A DNA stretch of 64,000 bases from Pseudoalteromonas galatheae. GTDB lineage: Bacteria > Pseudomonadota > Gammaproteobacteria > Enterobacterales > Alteromonadaceae. The notes under the pieces are model-generated. The model made no database searches and was not told the DNA's origin. It worked only from the letters and a program-made list of their open reading frames with translations. Where the stretch lies: NCBI RefSeq assembly GCF_005886105.2, contig NZ_PNCO02000001.1, forward strand, positions 1,237,001 to 1,301,000, in the 5' to 3' direction. The position numbers and the translations under genes were made by a program. Shown in pieces: positions 45,152-54,461 of this stretch (the first letter of the stretch is position 1; the number at the start of each line of letters is the position of its first letter).

Positions 45152-47338
45152 TTAGAACTTCAGTTTATCAATAAGTGTGTTTGGGTCGATTTCAAGTTCA
45201 TCCATTAATGACCAGCGAGTTTGCTTTTGTACACTACCTTTTCCTAAGATCCAGTAATCATAAGTTTTTTCAATACGGCCATTGGTATGCTGGATAGTCA
45301 GCCAAGCATTTACATAACTCAGTAAATCTTGATTACGCTTGGCGACGGCAAATCCAACGGGGTATTTCAGACTTGCCCCCTCCGGCACTACAACACCAAA
45401 TTCAGGGTAGAACATGCTCCATGCAAAGCCCGCCTCTGCGCTGATCACTAAGGCGTCATATTTTTCTGGGTGCTTAAAATAGCTTTGCAAATTGTTAATA
45501 CCGGATACTTTTACCTTAGGGTTTTGCTGGGCCAATTGTTTGAGTAACGGAGCATACTCAACGTGAGCTAAATTCAGCTTATCAAGCGTAAGTAGGGCTG
45601 ACTTGTCAGCAAACTTCTTCAAATCATGATCTTTGGCCAAGAGCGCCAGTTGCAGCTCCAATACCTTGTCACTAAAGCGCACGCTTTGTAAGTCGGCAAT
45701 ATTAATTTCAAGGCCGGACATTGCAATGTCGAAATATCCCTTGTTGAGATACTCTGCCAGTTGTGGCTTTTTAAATGGAATAAACTCGATTTTAACCCCA
45801 AGGTCGGATGCGAGCCTATGTGCGAGGCTGACATCAAAACCCACTAACTGGTCTTTTTGATTAAAGTAACTAAACGGCACATTATCGATAAGATATCCAA
45901 CACGCAGCAGGTTACGTTTTTTAATCACATCGATATTCGTCAAAGACAACTCACCACTTTGGTATGCTTTAGGGACATAGCTAAGTACATGAGCAGGGAC
46001 GGTATCCGAGATCACCATATTAGCGATGGCCTCGTCGGCCGATTTAGTTTGCTTACCGAGATAATTATTCGCTGTAAAACTCAACAACATAAATGCTGGG
46101 AGTAGTGCAGATAGTAGCGTTAAATAATAAACTGATCGCACGCGTTTTAGGTGTAATTGTCTGCGGTTGATGAAAATACATAAAAATACAAATGCGAAGA
46201 TATATACCACAGTGGTCGGTGAAACTACTTTTGCGGTGAGTACTGACATTGATAAATATAACTGATAAGTGTCAGCCGGGACACGCAAGGTATCGAGTAA
46301 ATAGGGAATAGCGATATGTACATTAGCAAAGTAACTTAACATCGCCGACAAAGACACATTAGGAATTTGTTCGATGCTGATTTGGTTGCCGGTAAGCCAT
46401 GCTGCAAAAGAGACGAAAATAAGGGTAGTAAGTTTTCCTAAACTTGGGAAGGTATAAGCGATAGGCACTAACACCTCCGCGATGTGATCAGAGTTTTCGT
46501 CACTTTGCTTAATTTTGCGTAAATGATCTTTGATCCCCTCGGTGATCACAGGCAATACAATAAAAACGTTGCCGGTACTAAATGCGGTGATCCATGCATT
46601 GCGCATAACCATGATAAGGTCGCGGTACTTAACTGGGGTAAGTGCGGCAACAAGCATAGGGAGCAACACTAACATCAAATACACGCCGACACATAAAACG
46701 ACAACCCAGTACACTTGCAATTCAGACAATTCTTCTGCACTCATGGTGCCTGCGGTACTTGCTGTCATCGCAAAAATGCCGATAGGGAAGATGGCAATGA
46801 TCTTCTTGGAAATAACCGACAGACCTTGACCTACGACTTCTAACACATCGAGTAAACGGTTTTTCTTTTGATTGGAAATAAGCGCCATACCTAGCGCAAT
46901 ACAAAATATGACTAAGGCAGGTACATTACCCTCTGCCATAGAAGCAAAAGGGTTAGCGGGAATATAATGTTTAACGAAGTCTACTTCGGGCGCTGCGGCG
47001 ACCAGTGCTGGGGAAAAAAAGGTCCCGGCATCATGCGCAGGTAATGTCATAATAAAGCACCAGATCACAGCAAGACCTACCACCCAAATGGAGATCATGA
47101 CTAGCGCCGCTTTTGCAAGAATGCTTTTAACTTGTTCGGGATTAAATTTCCCTAAACCCACGATAAGGCTGACGACAATATAAGGGAGAATGGTGATTTG
47201 CATCAGGTTTACAAAACCTGTACCGATAGGTTTTAAAAATGATAACCGTTCACCGAAAACTAAACCAGCAAAAATGCCAAGTATGAGCGCCCAAAGCATC
47301 CAGTTAACGTTTTTTAGAAAATTAAGCAATTTAGTCAT
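45152..47338 (-). CDS. Dicarboxylate/amino acid:cation symporter fused to a solute-binding domain
   Basis: A 728-aa fusion. Residues about 1-410 form a DAACS (GltP/SdcS-type) symporter with eight hydrophobic segments, the re-entrant loop region (NAWITAFSTGNVFIVLPV) and helix 8 (VVSPTTVVYIFAF). A further helix (about 412-435) is followed by a type 3 solute-binding domain (about 470-700): LLRVGYLIDNVPFSYFNQKDQLVGFDVSLAHRLASDLGV, FDIAMSGLEI and PVGFAVAKRNQDLLSYVNAW, as in periplasmic amino-acid receptors. The binding domain would be periplasmic and tethered to its transporter. Whether it delivers or senses substrate is unknown. It stands alone, with a terminator of the convergent recD just beyond its stop. 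Confidence 0.85.
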   Translation of the reverse strand: MTKLLNFLKNVNWMLWALILGIFAGLVFGERLSFLKPIGTGFVNLMQITILPYIVVSLIVGLGKFNPEQVKSILAKAALVMISIWVVGLAVIWCFIMTLPAHDAGTFFSPALVAAAPEVDFVKHYIPANPFASMAEGNVPALVIFCIALGMALISNQKKNRLLDVLEVVGQGLSVISKKIIAIFPIGIFAMTASTAGTMSAEELSELQVYWVVVLCVGVYLMLVLLPMLVAALTPVKYRDLIMVMRNAWITAFSTGNVFIVLPVITEGIKDHLRKIKQSDENSDHIAEVLVPIAYTFPSLGKLTTLIFVSFAAWLTGNQISIEQIPNVSLSAMLSYFANVHIAIPYLLDTLRVPADTYQLYLSMSVLTAKVVSPTTVVYIFAFVFLCIFINRRQLHLKRVRSVYYLTLLSALLPAFMLLSFTANNYLGKQTKSADEAIANMVISDTVPAHVLSYVPKAYQSGELSLTNIDVIKKRNLLRVGYLIDNVPFSYFNQKDQLVGFDVSLAHRLASDLGVKIEFIPFKKPQLAEYLNKGYFDIAMSGLEINIADLQSVRFSDKVLELQLALLAKDHDLKKFADKSALLTLDKLNLAHVEYAPLLKQLAQQNPKVKVSGINNLQSYFKHPEKYDALVISAEAGFAWSMFYPEFGVVVPEGASLKYPVGFAVAKRNQDLLSYVNAWLTIQHTNGRIEKTYDYWILGKGSVQKQTRWSLMDELEIDPNTLIDKLKF

Positions 47339-47432
47339 GTGCTCAGTCGAAAAAAGAGCGGTATTTTAATTAGCTTAGCTTAAAACTTACTGAATGTTTG
47401 AGCGATTTGATTACAAATTATCGAGTGTTTAC

Positions 47433-47921
47433 TCAAAGTTCATAATCATCCCCATTTTTGGCACGGTAACAGGCTTTTCCTGCCGGATGTTGCACGCCGT
47501 GATAAAAGCTCATCCACAGTTTTTGTAGCTGGGTTTTAGTCTTTTTACCAACCACAGACGCCAGTGGTGTTTCTACGATAATATCTTCGATATGGGCGCT
47601 ATCAAATTGACCGAGCATTCCGGTTCGATTGAAGGTAATTTCAATATGTAAACCATCGTCCTGTTTTAATAAAATAGCCTCTGGCGTTTCACGGTGACCG
47701 CATAGTGCGACGAATTGGCTACAATTTTTCAAACCACAATGGGTGCCGTTGGCAAAAAATGCAAGCAGGTGATTGTAGTAAACCACATAGTCTGTCACCT
47801 CCATGTGTGAGCCAAATTCTAAAGGACATTGTTCATCAAGATACTGTTTTGCCAGCATTGACTGTTGCGCTTTCGTATCATCAATTGATTGCTCTGTATG
47901 CGGTTGTAATTGCGCTGCCAT
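47433..47921 (-). CDS. Conserved 162-aa protein beside DUF3612 regulator
   Basis: A 162-aa soluble protein without a recognised domain. It begins MAAQLQPHTEQS; a conserved-looking end reads QLQKLWMSFYHGVQHPAGKACYRAKNGDDYEL. The ATG at 47919-47921 has a GAGGTGG site 3-4 bases upstream; a GTG four codons earlier is weaker. It is divergent from the DUF3612 regulator and probably under its control. In related bacteria this regulator is linked to glyoxylate-cycle genes as far as I recall, so a role in two-carbon or propionate metabolism is possible, but nothing in this sequence proves it. Confidence 0.65.
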   Translation of the reverse strand: MAAQLQPHTEQSIDDTKAQQSMLAKQYLDEQCPLEFGSHMEVTDYVVYYNHLLAFFANGTHCGLKNCSQFVALCGHRETPEAILLKQDDGLHIEITFNRTGMLGQFDSAHIEDIIVETPLASVVGKKTKTQLQKLWMSFYHGVQHPAGKACYRAKNGDDYEL

Positions 47922-48014
47922 GATCCACCTCACTTGTTCATGTTGTCATAAATTGGGAAATATATTCTGGTTGTTTCGTGTACATTTTGAGTGTAAGTTA
48001 AATATTCAAATAAT

Positions 48015-48063
48015 TTCACAAAAAGAATTTCACAGTGTGAATTTCACAAAAACGGGGTGTGAA
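48015..48063. promoter_or_regulatory. Repeated TTCACA/TGTGAA sites before the XRE regulator
   Basis: TTCACA occurs at 48015-48020, 48029-48034 and 48043-48048, and TGTGAA at 48036-48041 and 48058-48063. The central pair forms the palindrome TTCACA-G-TGTGAA. The cluster ends 3 bases before the regulator's start codon, so it probably is an autoregulatory operator. Confidence 0.6.
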
Positions 48064-48066
48064 ATC

Positions 48067-49548
48067 ATGGCAAAAGTTGCAAGCTTAATTAGAAAGTCCC
48101 ACTTTCTGGGTACTAAAATAAGAAATCTAAGAAAGCGTAACCATCTGACTTTAGAAGACTTATCGGCTCGATGCGTTAAGCAAGATCCCGCCAGTGCGCC
48201 TTCCGTTTCCTACTTGTCAATGATTGAAAGAGGCCAGCGTACGCCAAGCGAAGCGATGCTCGAAAACTTCTCCACTGTATTTCAAAAGCCGATTGAGTGG
48301 TTTTTAGATAGTCAACCAGAAGCACCGGAGATAGCGCCAGATAAAGGCAATTTCGGTGGGATAGTGGGGATGGCTTTAGAGCCCAACTTTCTATTTGCCA
48401 AAGAGATATTGCAAATTGCGATCCCAGAAATGCTGTCCCAAGCGGGGATCAGCGGTAGGCAGTTTGCGCACCTTTTGATCCGTGCCCACCAAGAACACCA
48501 TCAAAACCACTTTCCTGATTTAGAGCGAGCAGCCGATGAAGTGGGGGGTAAAAATCTCTATCTCAGCTGTGATGACCTCATGGCAATTTTGCTAGCAAAA
48601 GGTCGAAAAGTGGAGTGGTTTGAGCAATCCTCTCCTGACGGAGAGGGAATGATCACTTCTTATTTCAAAGAGCCAAACTTGGTGTTTATAAATCGCGCAT
48701 TGCACGCACATCCCGCGAGAATGAAATACGATTTAGCCGTTCATATTGGCCATGCAGTGCTTCACAATAGTGAGGGTTTAGAATGTGTACTCACTACTGG
48801 AGAAAGCCGGAAGAGTAGTGATAACCCAGATCACGATACTCCAAATGCCCAGGATATTTTGAGCGCGTGGCAGGATTTTGAATCGAGTTTCTTCGCAGGG
48901 GCTTTATTGTGCCCCCGTACACCATTTCGGCAGTTACTCGAAAGCCGAGGTTACGATGTGCGCGTCCATGAGCAACTTGGTATTTCGGCTTCCGTCGCAA
49001 TGCGCAGAATGACATCGGTTTCACCTTATCCACATTGGCACTATTTTGATGCTTATCAAGCAGGTAAACTCAAGGCGGTGTATCGGGGCAATGGCATTCC
49101 TTTACCTTGGGGCAATATGCGTAGCGTTGCCGATCCGTGTCAGCACTGGGCCGTATTTCGTAAATTTCATGATGATAGTCATAGTGCCAGTGCTCAGCTT
49201 TCGATCTTGAACGTCAATGGTAAACCACGTCTGTATTGCTGTGAGTCAGTAAAAATCGTTGATGTGGCGAATCGTCCAAGGGTGTTGTGCGCGGGTCTGG
49301 ATCTCAATCCTGCTATTAATGCACAAGGAATTGATGCTGACGCCTTGATTGGAGAATTGCAACAAGCTTGTATTAGCCATGGTGGCGCGAGTGTGGTGCC
49401 CTATCATATGAAAACCCAATTACTCCGTGTCGCCAAGATTTTAAATATCCAGTGGATTGAACGAGGGCTTGAGGGCTCTGTTCGGGTGATCTGTACTCGA
49501 GGAAAAAGCTGCCCAAGAAAGCCGAGCTGTTATGTTGAGAGTCCGTAA
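48067..49548 (+). CDS. XRE-family regulator with DUF3612 domain
   Basis: A 493-aa transcriptional regulator. The N-terminal Cro/C1-type helix-turn-helix (about 12-75, KIRNLRKRNHLTLEDLSARC and SYLSMIERGQRTPSEAMLENF) is followed by a large effector region of the DUF3612 type, reminiscent of RamB/ScfR-like regulators of acetate and propionate metabolism, with a cysteine-rich end (CTRGKSCPRKPSC). I chose ATG 48067; the frame is open 88 codons upstream but would cross the divergent gene. The TTCACA/TGTGAA cluster precedes it. The effector is probably a short-chain acyl compound by analogy only. Confidence 0.8.
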   Translation: MAKVASLIRKSHFLGTKIRNLRKRNHLTLEDLSARCVKQDPASAPSVSYLSMIERGQRTPSEAMLENFSTVFQKPIEWFLDSQPEAPEIAPDKGNFGGIVGMALEPNFLFAKEILQIAIPEMLSQAGISGRQFAHLLIRAHQEHHQNHFPDLERAADEVGGKNLYLSCDDLMAILLAKGRKVEWFEQSSPDGEGMITSYFKEPNLVFINRALHAHPARMKYDLAVHIGHAVLHNSEGLECVLTTGESRKSSDNPDHDTPNAQDILSAWQDFESSFFAGALLCPRTPFRQLLESRGYDVRVHEQLGISASVAMRRMTSVSPYPHWHYFDAYQAGKLKAVYRGNGIPLPWGNMRSVADPCQHWAVFRKFHDDSHSASAQLSILNVNGKPRLYCCESVKIVDVANRPRVLCAGLDLNPAINAQGIDADALIGELQQACISHGGASVVPYHMKTQLLRVAKILNIQWIERGLEGSVRVICTRGKSCPRKPSCYVESP

Positions 49549-49687
49549 TTGACGTCATTCGATGATTGTTTTGTTGAGTTTTTGATAATAAAAGTTGAAA
49601 AGGTCGGCGTTGCATGCCATATTTTTTAAGCGGGTTGTTTACATCTGCTTAATACTCATTCTTTTAACTATCACCTAGGAGACGTAA

Positions 49688-49771
49688 ATGTTCATCTACA
49701 ACAAACAACGACCTAGTGATCTGCATGAATGTTCCGTTAATTACCACTTGAGTGAGTGGTTCGACGAATAG
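49688..49771 (+). CDS. Candidate 27-aa small protein
   Basis: A short reading frame (ATG 49688, TAG 49769-49771) encodes 27 residues beginning MFIYNKQRPSDLHEC and ending SEWFDE. It is preceded by a strong AGGAGA site 5-6 bases upstream, far better than chance. No similarity is recognised. Around it the gene-free stretch 49549-50249 holds an operator-free spacer and the inverted copy of the 210-bp repeat. Confidence 0.4.
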   Translation: MFIYNKQRPSDLHECSVNYHLSEWFDE

Positions 49772-49898
49772 CCACACCTGAATTTCAATTCTATTCCCAT
49801 CGACAATTTGTTGGGTGGGTTTTATCACGTTCCGTATCAATGCGAATGTAAACGCTAACGCTAATTGCGTTTAGGTTTTTCAAAAAACCAAATTAATA

Positions 49899-50108
49899 AT
49901 ACCAGTTGTATTAAGTAAATGATCTATCTTGAAGCGGGGAAATAGCTTTTGTAGCACCGCTCTCGCGTCCTGCTACCGCTAAGGTACCTATATCCATATA
50001 GGCAAGGCAAAAATTTTGCTATTTAGTTGTTCTAAATGAGAAATTTTTAACGAAGCTAATATGCTATTTCACCCTTCAAATTGATTAGAGAATTAATTCA
50101 ATTGGTAT
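49899..50108. repeat. 210-bp MITE-like repeat, copy 2 (inverted)
   Basis: The reverse complement of the element at 26793-27002 with two mismatches in 210 positions. Termini are ATACCAGTTG and CAATTGGTAT. It sits between the DUF3612 regulator region and the cyanophycinase gene. Confidence 0.85.
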
Positions 50109-50249
50109 AAGGCTCATTTCTGCACTTTTGGTCATCGTCACCTGTGAATAAGTTGCCGTGAACGCGTGGTGCAAATACGGTGTGCGGCAGCGTAGCTTTA
50201 CAATGCAACGGTACGGATCATAGAAACACATATCATTCAGGTAAACACT

Positions 50250-51641
50250 ATGAAAAACAATAACATTCTATTTGTATCACTAGCTGCTTTAATGCTTGTT
50301 ACAAGCCATAGCTATGCTTGCTCAACCTCTGAAACTGAATCTAACGACAGCGAAGGTAATACCAATAGTGGAGTGTGTAATAACACGACAATTAGCGGCG
50401 AGTTATCTAGAAGGGATATTGACTGGTTTACTTTTGATGTGGCAGCGCCAGGTTCGATAGATATTTCTCTAGACCATAGCTCTGGTGATGATTTTGACTG
50501 GTTCTTATATCAAGAAACAGGCTCAGCGGTTGTCAGTCGAGAAACGAGTCAAATACCAGAAACGGGGAGCTTTTATGCTGAAACTGCAGGCACCTATTAT
50601 ATAAAGCTAACGCGATATAGTGGCTCTGGTTGGTATGATTTGATTGTGAATTTTGTCCAAGATGAAAATCCTCCTCCACCAACTGGAGAGTGTAATTACG
50701 GAGTTCGTCCGTCAAAACCTGGGGGATTAAAAACTTATCTTGCTGGTAATAGCTTAGACACTTGCAACACGCTCACAGCGAATAACGGTGCCACGCTCTT
50801 AATGGGAGGGGGAGCGGATGTTGATAATGCCTTTAGCCAAAGAGTAGCTCCTCATATTGGTAGTGGTGCTGATGTGGTGGTACTGCGTACTTCTGGCACG
50901 GACGCGTACAATGATTACTTACTTGGTCTAATGGCGGCGGATTCAGTTGAGACGTTAATTATTGATTCTGTTAGTAAGGCTAATGACCCTTATGTTGATT
51001 GGGCTATTCGCAGTGCCGAGTTTGTCTGGTTTGCTGGAGGCGATCAGTCTGATTATCTAAATAAATGGCAAGGAACTTCAGTCCAAAGCGCGGTGCAGCA
51101 CGTTTTTGATAAGGGAGGTGTTGTTGGTGGTACATCAGCTGGAATGGCGTTACTGGCCTACAGTATTTACGATCCTGATGGTGTGCTCGGTGCTATCTCC
51201 AGTGAAGTAGTAACCGATTTTTGTCATGAAACACTGAATTTTAGTAGTCGGTTTGTTTCTATCCCTATGCTAGACAATGTGCTAACAGACACGCACTTTG
51301 CTGAGCGTGACAGAATGGGACGTGCAGCCGTATCTTTAACTCGCCACAGTAGTGACTATTTTAATATTGCTGCGAGTGAAGCAACATCAATTTTCATCAA
51401 TAGTGACGGCGAAGGGATCGTGGATGGCAGCGCTGAAGTTTATATTCTCAAAGAAACTGCACAAACAAAAAGAACAGCACTTGCTTGCGGTCAAGCAGTA
51501 CAATATCAAGACTTTTTGCGAGTTAAGGTGTTGCCGGGGCAGAGTTACAACATCTATACCCACACACATAGTAGCGGTGAACTCGCGGTCTCCATTAACG
51601 GGAACTTGAGTAACTTTTATTTACCCAATAACCCGTATTAA
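50250..51641 (+). CDS. Secreted cyanophycinase-like S51 peptidase with PPC domain
   Basis: A 463-aa exported protein. A signal peptide (residues 1-23, cleaving near SYA-C) is followed by a PPC-type domain (about 30-137, DIDWFTFDVAAPGSIDISL and SFYAETAGTYYIKLTRYSGSGWYDLIV), a proline linker and an S51 peptidase domain (about 145-440). The nucleophile is S296 in VGGTSAGMALL; VWFAGGDQSDYLNKW and DTHFAERDRMGR are also typical of cyanophycinases. It probably degrades external cyanophycin or related isoaspartyl peptides. A terminator follows. The exact substrate is inferred. Confidence 0.85.
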   Translation: MKNNNILFVSLAALMLVTSHSYACSTSETESNDSEGNTNSGVCNNTTISGELSRRDIDWFTFDVAAPGSIDISLDHSSGDDFDWFLYQETGSAVVSRETSQIPETGSFYAETAGTYYIKLTRYSGSGWYDLIVNFVQDENPPPPTGECNYGVRPSKPGGLKTYLAGNSLDTCNTLTANNGATLLMGGGADVDNAFSQRVAPHIGSGADVVVLRTSGTDAYNDYLLGLMAADSVETLIIDSVSKANDPYVDWAIRSAEFVWFAGGDQSDYLNKWQGTSVQSAVQHVFDKGGVVGGTSAGMALLAYSIYDPDGVLGAISSEVVTDFCHETLNFSSRFVSIPMLDNVLTDTHFAERDRMGRAAVSLTRHSSDYFNIAASEATSIFINSDGEGIVDGSAEVYILKETAQTKRTALACGQAVQYQDFLRVKVLPGQSYNIYTHTHSSGELAVSINGNLSNFYLPNNPY

Positions 51642-51680
51642 TCAGATAACTACAATTACTTCTTTGACTTAATATTAGCC

Positions 51681-51712
51681 AAAACCCAATACTGTTGTCG
51701 GTATTGGGTTTT
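51681..51712 (+). terminator. Intrinsic terminator after cyanophycinase gene
   Basis: AAAACCCAATAC (51681-51692) and GTATTGGGTTTT (51701-51712) form a 12-bp perfect stem with an 8-base loop; the stem end supplies the T-run. Confidence 0.85.
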
Positions 51713-51881
51713 ATATCTGGAGTAAAAATACCGTGATAGAGTCGGATGATACTTTTGCCCTTTGCATTTTAGTTAATTCATTTTTAATTCCGAGTTCAAA
51801 TGAAATAGTAATTTTGTCTGTTTAACTTTGCGCACTATTGCTGTAAGTTACGCCGACTAATTCTGAGTAAAGGTCGGTATT

Positions 51882-52337
51882 TTGGAAATTCGTCAAGTAG
51901 TGGGTTCATTAACACAAGTCTATTTTAATTTGGTGCAAGCATATGAAGCTGAGTTTTCAGTGTTGACGGAAAAATTACCAGATGGTAACGGTTTATTTCA
52001 GATAGATACGCCAATAGATGAACAGCACCTTGGCTACTTGGTATATGAAAATGGCCGCCCGGTTGGTTTTATCAATATTTTGAAAGTGCAAAATACTTTT
52101 GAGGTGTGTGAGTTTTATATCGTGCCTGCAGCGAGAAAACGTAAACTCGGTTCTTCATTTATGTCCAAAATATGGCAAATGTATCCAGGGCATTGGCAAG
52201 TCAAGCAAATTCAAGGCGCAGATCACGCGATCAATTTTTGGCGCAACGCATTGACGTTAAACGGTATCGACTACTGCGAATCTCAATATCAAGATGACTA
52301 TTGGGGTGTCGTAAATAGACAGATCTTTACCGTGTAA
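51882..52337 (+). CDS. GNAT-family N-acetyltransferase
   Basis: A 151-aa acetyltransferase of the GNAT superfamily. The acetyl-CoA-binding motif A is visible as VCEFYIVPAARKRKLGSSFMSKIW (about residues 82-105), preceded by YLVYENGRPVGFINIL. It starts at TTG 51882 with an AAAGG-type site about 10 bases upstream; no ATG or GTG fits better. The substrate is unknown. It converges on mnmC with a long hairpin between them. Confidence 0.75.
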   Translation: MEIRQVVGSLTQVYFNLVQAYEAEFSVLTEKLPDGNGLFQIDTPIDEQHLGYLVYENGRPVGFINILKVQNTFEVCEFYIVPAARKRKLGSSFMSKIWQMYPGHWQVKQIQGADHAINFWRNALTLNGIDYCESQYQDDYWGVVNRQIFTV

Positions 52338-52349
52338 TGGGTGTATTTC

Positions 52350-52385
52350 GCGAAGGCATAATATCTAGGGATATTATGCCTTCGC
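52350..52385. terminator. Hairpin between GNAT gene and mnmC
   Basis: A perfect 15-bp stem (52350-52364 and 52371-52385) with loop CTAGGG lies between two convergent genes. T-runs are poor, so factor-independent termination is possible but not certain. Confidence 0.6.
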
Positions 52386-52390
52386 CATTA

Positions 52391-54376
52391 TTATATTTTA
52401 CTTCTAATTAAATCTCTGACGAGCAATCTGGCTGGGTGGATTGCCTGATGTACACGCTCGCTTAAAGGTCTTGCTTCGCCAAGTAGAGTTGCAACTAAGT
52501 GCTCAGTAGCAAGTGGAGCGCTGCACAGTCCTCGTGCGCCAAAGCCGGTAACAATATGAATTCCTTGATAGGGTAGTGCTGGCTTCCCAAAACCGTAGTG
52601 TTTTCCCTTTCTTAAATTGGCAAACGCCGAGCAAAACTCATCGTTATGCTGGACTTGACCAAGCATAGGCAAATGATCGTTAAAGCAGCAACGTACTGCG
52701 GCTTTTGCTGAGGTGATCTCGCCAAGACTCGCGGCTAAATCCGTATCTTTATAAAAGCGTTCAAGCTGGGCACGGTTAACCGCATTGTCTTCGGCTTTTA
52801 CCTCTCGGCTTTTGCTATTTTTTTCAAACGTCGCGCCCATACAATGTTGTCCATTCATTGCGGGAGTAAAGTACCCCTTATGGCAAAGTACGGTATTGAG
52901 TTTTTGTGATTCTTCTCCAGCATCAACATGAGAGACCTGACCGCGAACGCCGTGTAGAGGAATATGTTTGGTTTGCTCGAATCGGTCAGAATGCTCACCG
53001 CCACAGACAAAGACATCTGAAAACGGCCCAAACGTATTATCTTCACCGTGTAATAACCAGCCGCTCTCGGTTTTTTCGAGCTTTTGTATATCAGTATTAA
53101 AATAAGTCGAAACTGCTTTTAATGCGTGAGCTGCATCAAACACAGCTTGCGTTACCTCTGCAGGGTTTAGCCAGCCAGCCTCAGGAATATAAAGTCCACC
53201 GTAAGGCAGCGTGGTATTTGCTATAACTGAAGCTTGTTTGGCATCAACGGCATGAATTAAGTCATGCGGCCAAGTTGCTTTTTCAGCTAAGTTTTGATGC
53301 TGCGCTTGTTTGGCTTCACTAACGGACTGCAAGAGTACGCCACACCAATCGTGCGCAAAGTGGTAGCCTGTACTTGCAATATGTTGATAAAGACGTTTTG
53401 CATATAAAAAGCTGTGGGCATATAGCTCGCTCGAGGGCGTGTGATCTGCTTGCAGGTTTGGATATAGCGCGCCTTGACGATTGTGAGAAGCGCCTTTGGC
53501 TAACGCGTCGTCTTGGCAGAAAAGTGTTGCGCCAAGATTACGTTTACTAAGGTGGTACAACAAACAACTTGAGGCAATACCGCCACCAATAATAGCGATG
53601 CTCTCTAACTTACGCGGTGCAGTGCTGTAATACGCTGGAGTATTGTAATTTTTATTGGCGTGGTTTAGCGTTCCGACCACCATTTCGCGCTTACGACCAA
53701 ACCCTTTGACTTTTTTGCACTCAAATCCGGCGTCTTGTAGTCCCCTGCGGACAAAACCCGCGGCGGTGAATGTTGCTAAAGTAGCGTTATCTCGGCTCAT
53801 ATTGGCCATGGCATCAAATAGGCTTTGTTGCCACATATCTGGGTTTTTACTCGGCGCAAAGCCATCTAAAAACCACGCATCTACAAATCCAGCTTGTTCA
53901 AAACTTAGCTGTGGTAAATTATCGTGAATATCGCCAAACCATAAATCTAAGGTCACTTGACCATCGTCAAACTCTAGGCGATGGCACCCTTCAAGTGCTA
54001 TCGGGTATTGTTGGCAAAGCTTTTCGGCGAGCGGGGCAAGCGTAGGCCAAGCTTGTAGCGCTTTAACTAAATCATCAATATGGATTGGGTATTTCTCAAA
54101 TGAGACAAAGTGAAGTTGGTTAACGCATGCGTCTTTGCTACGCTGGTTGAAGTGATACCAAGCGTTGAGAAAGTTTAATCCAGTACCAAAACCAGTTTCT
54201 GCGATGACAAATCGGTCTTTGCCATGATTTTGTAACCGCTCGTCGATATGGTTCTGAGTATAAAAGACGTAATGTGACTCAGCTAATCCATCGTCGTTGG
54301 AAAAATAGACATCGTCAAAACTATCGGCAACAGGGGTGCCAGCATCGTTGAAGTGTATTTGAGCGTTTTTTATCAT
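52391..54376 (-). CDS. mnmC: Bifunctional tRNA mnm5s2U34 biosynthesis enzyme MnmC
   Basis: A 661-aa two-domain enzyme that finishes the wobble-uridine modification of certain tRNAs. The N-terminal methyltransferase (about 1-240, FVIAETGFGTGLNFLNAW, VDAWFLDGFAPSKNPDMW) adds the methyl group to nm5; the C-terminal FAD domain (about 260-661, SIAIIGGGIASSCLLYHLSKR, GARGLCSAPLATEHLVATLL) removes the carboxymethyl group. E. coli MnmC has 668 residues. It is single and divergent from fabB. Confidence 0.95.
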   Translation of the reverse strand: MIKNAQIHFNDAGTPVADSFDDVYFSNDDGLAESHYVFYTQNHIDERLQNHGKDRFVIAETGFGTGLNFLNAWYHFNQRSKDACVNQLHFVSFEKYPIHIDDLVKALQAWPTLAPLAEKLCQQYPIALEGCHRLEFDDGQVTLDLWFGDIHDNLPQLSFEQAGFVDAWFLDGFAPSKNPDMWQQSLFDAMANMSRDNATLATFTAAGFVRRGLQDAGFECKKVKGFGRKREMVVGTLNHANKNYNTPAYYSTAPRKLESIAIIGGGIASSCLLYHLSKRNLGATLFCQDDALAKGASHNRQGALYPNLQADHTPSSELYAHSFLYAKRLYQHIASTGYHFAHDWCGVLLQSVSEAKQAQHQNLAEKATWPHDLIHAVDAKQASVIANTTLPYGGLYIPEAGWLNPAEVTQAVFDAAHALKAVSTYFNTDIQKLEKTESGWLLHGEDNTFGPFSDVFVCGGEHSDRFEQTKHIPLHGVRGQVSHVDAGEESQKLNTVLCHKGYFTPAMNGQHCMGATFEKNSKSREVKAEDNAVNRAQLERFYKDTDLAASLGEITSAKAAVRCCFNDHLPMLGQVQHNDEFCSAFANLRKGKHYGFGKPALPYQGIHIVTGFGARGLCSAPLATEHLVATLLGEARPLSERVHQAIHPARLLVRDLIRSKI

Positions 54377-54461
54377 GAAAGACTCTATGTTCGACTATTT
54401 GGGAACTATTTTACTGTCTTTCGACTCAATAGTCTGGTTGCATTTTTAGTTATTTAGGTTC

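Noticed and set aside
47803..48066. N-terminal extension of the DUF3612 regulator
   Set aside because: It would cross the divergent gene and the operator cluster; the helix-turn-helix begins properly from ATG 48067.
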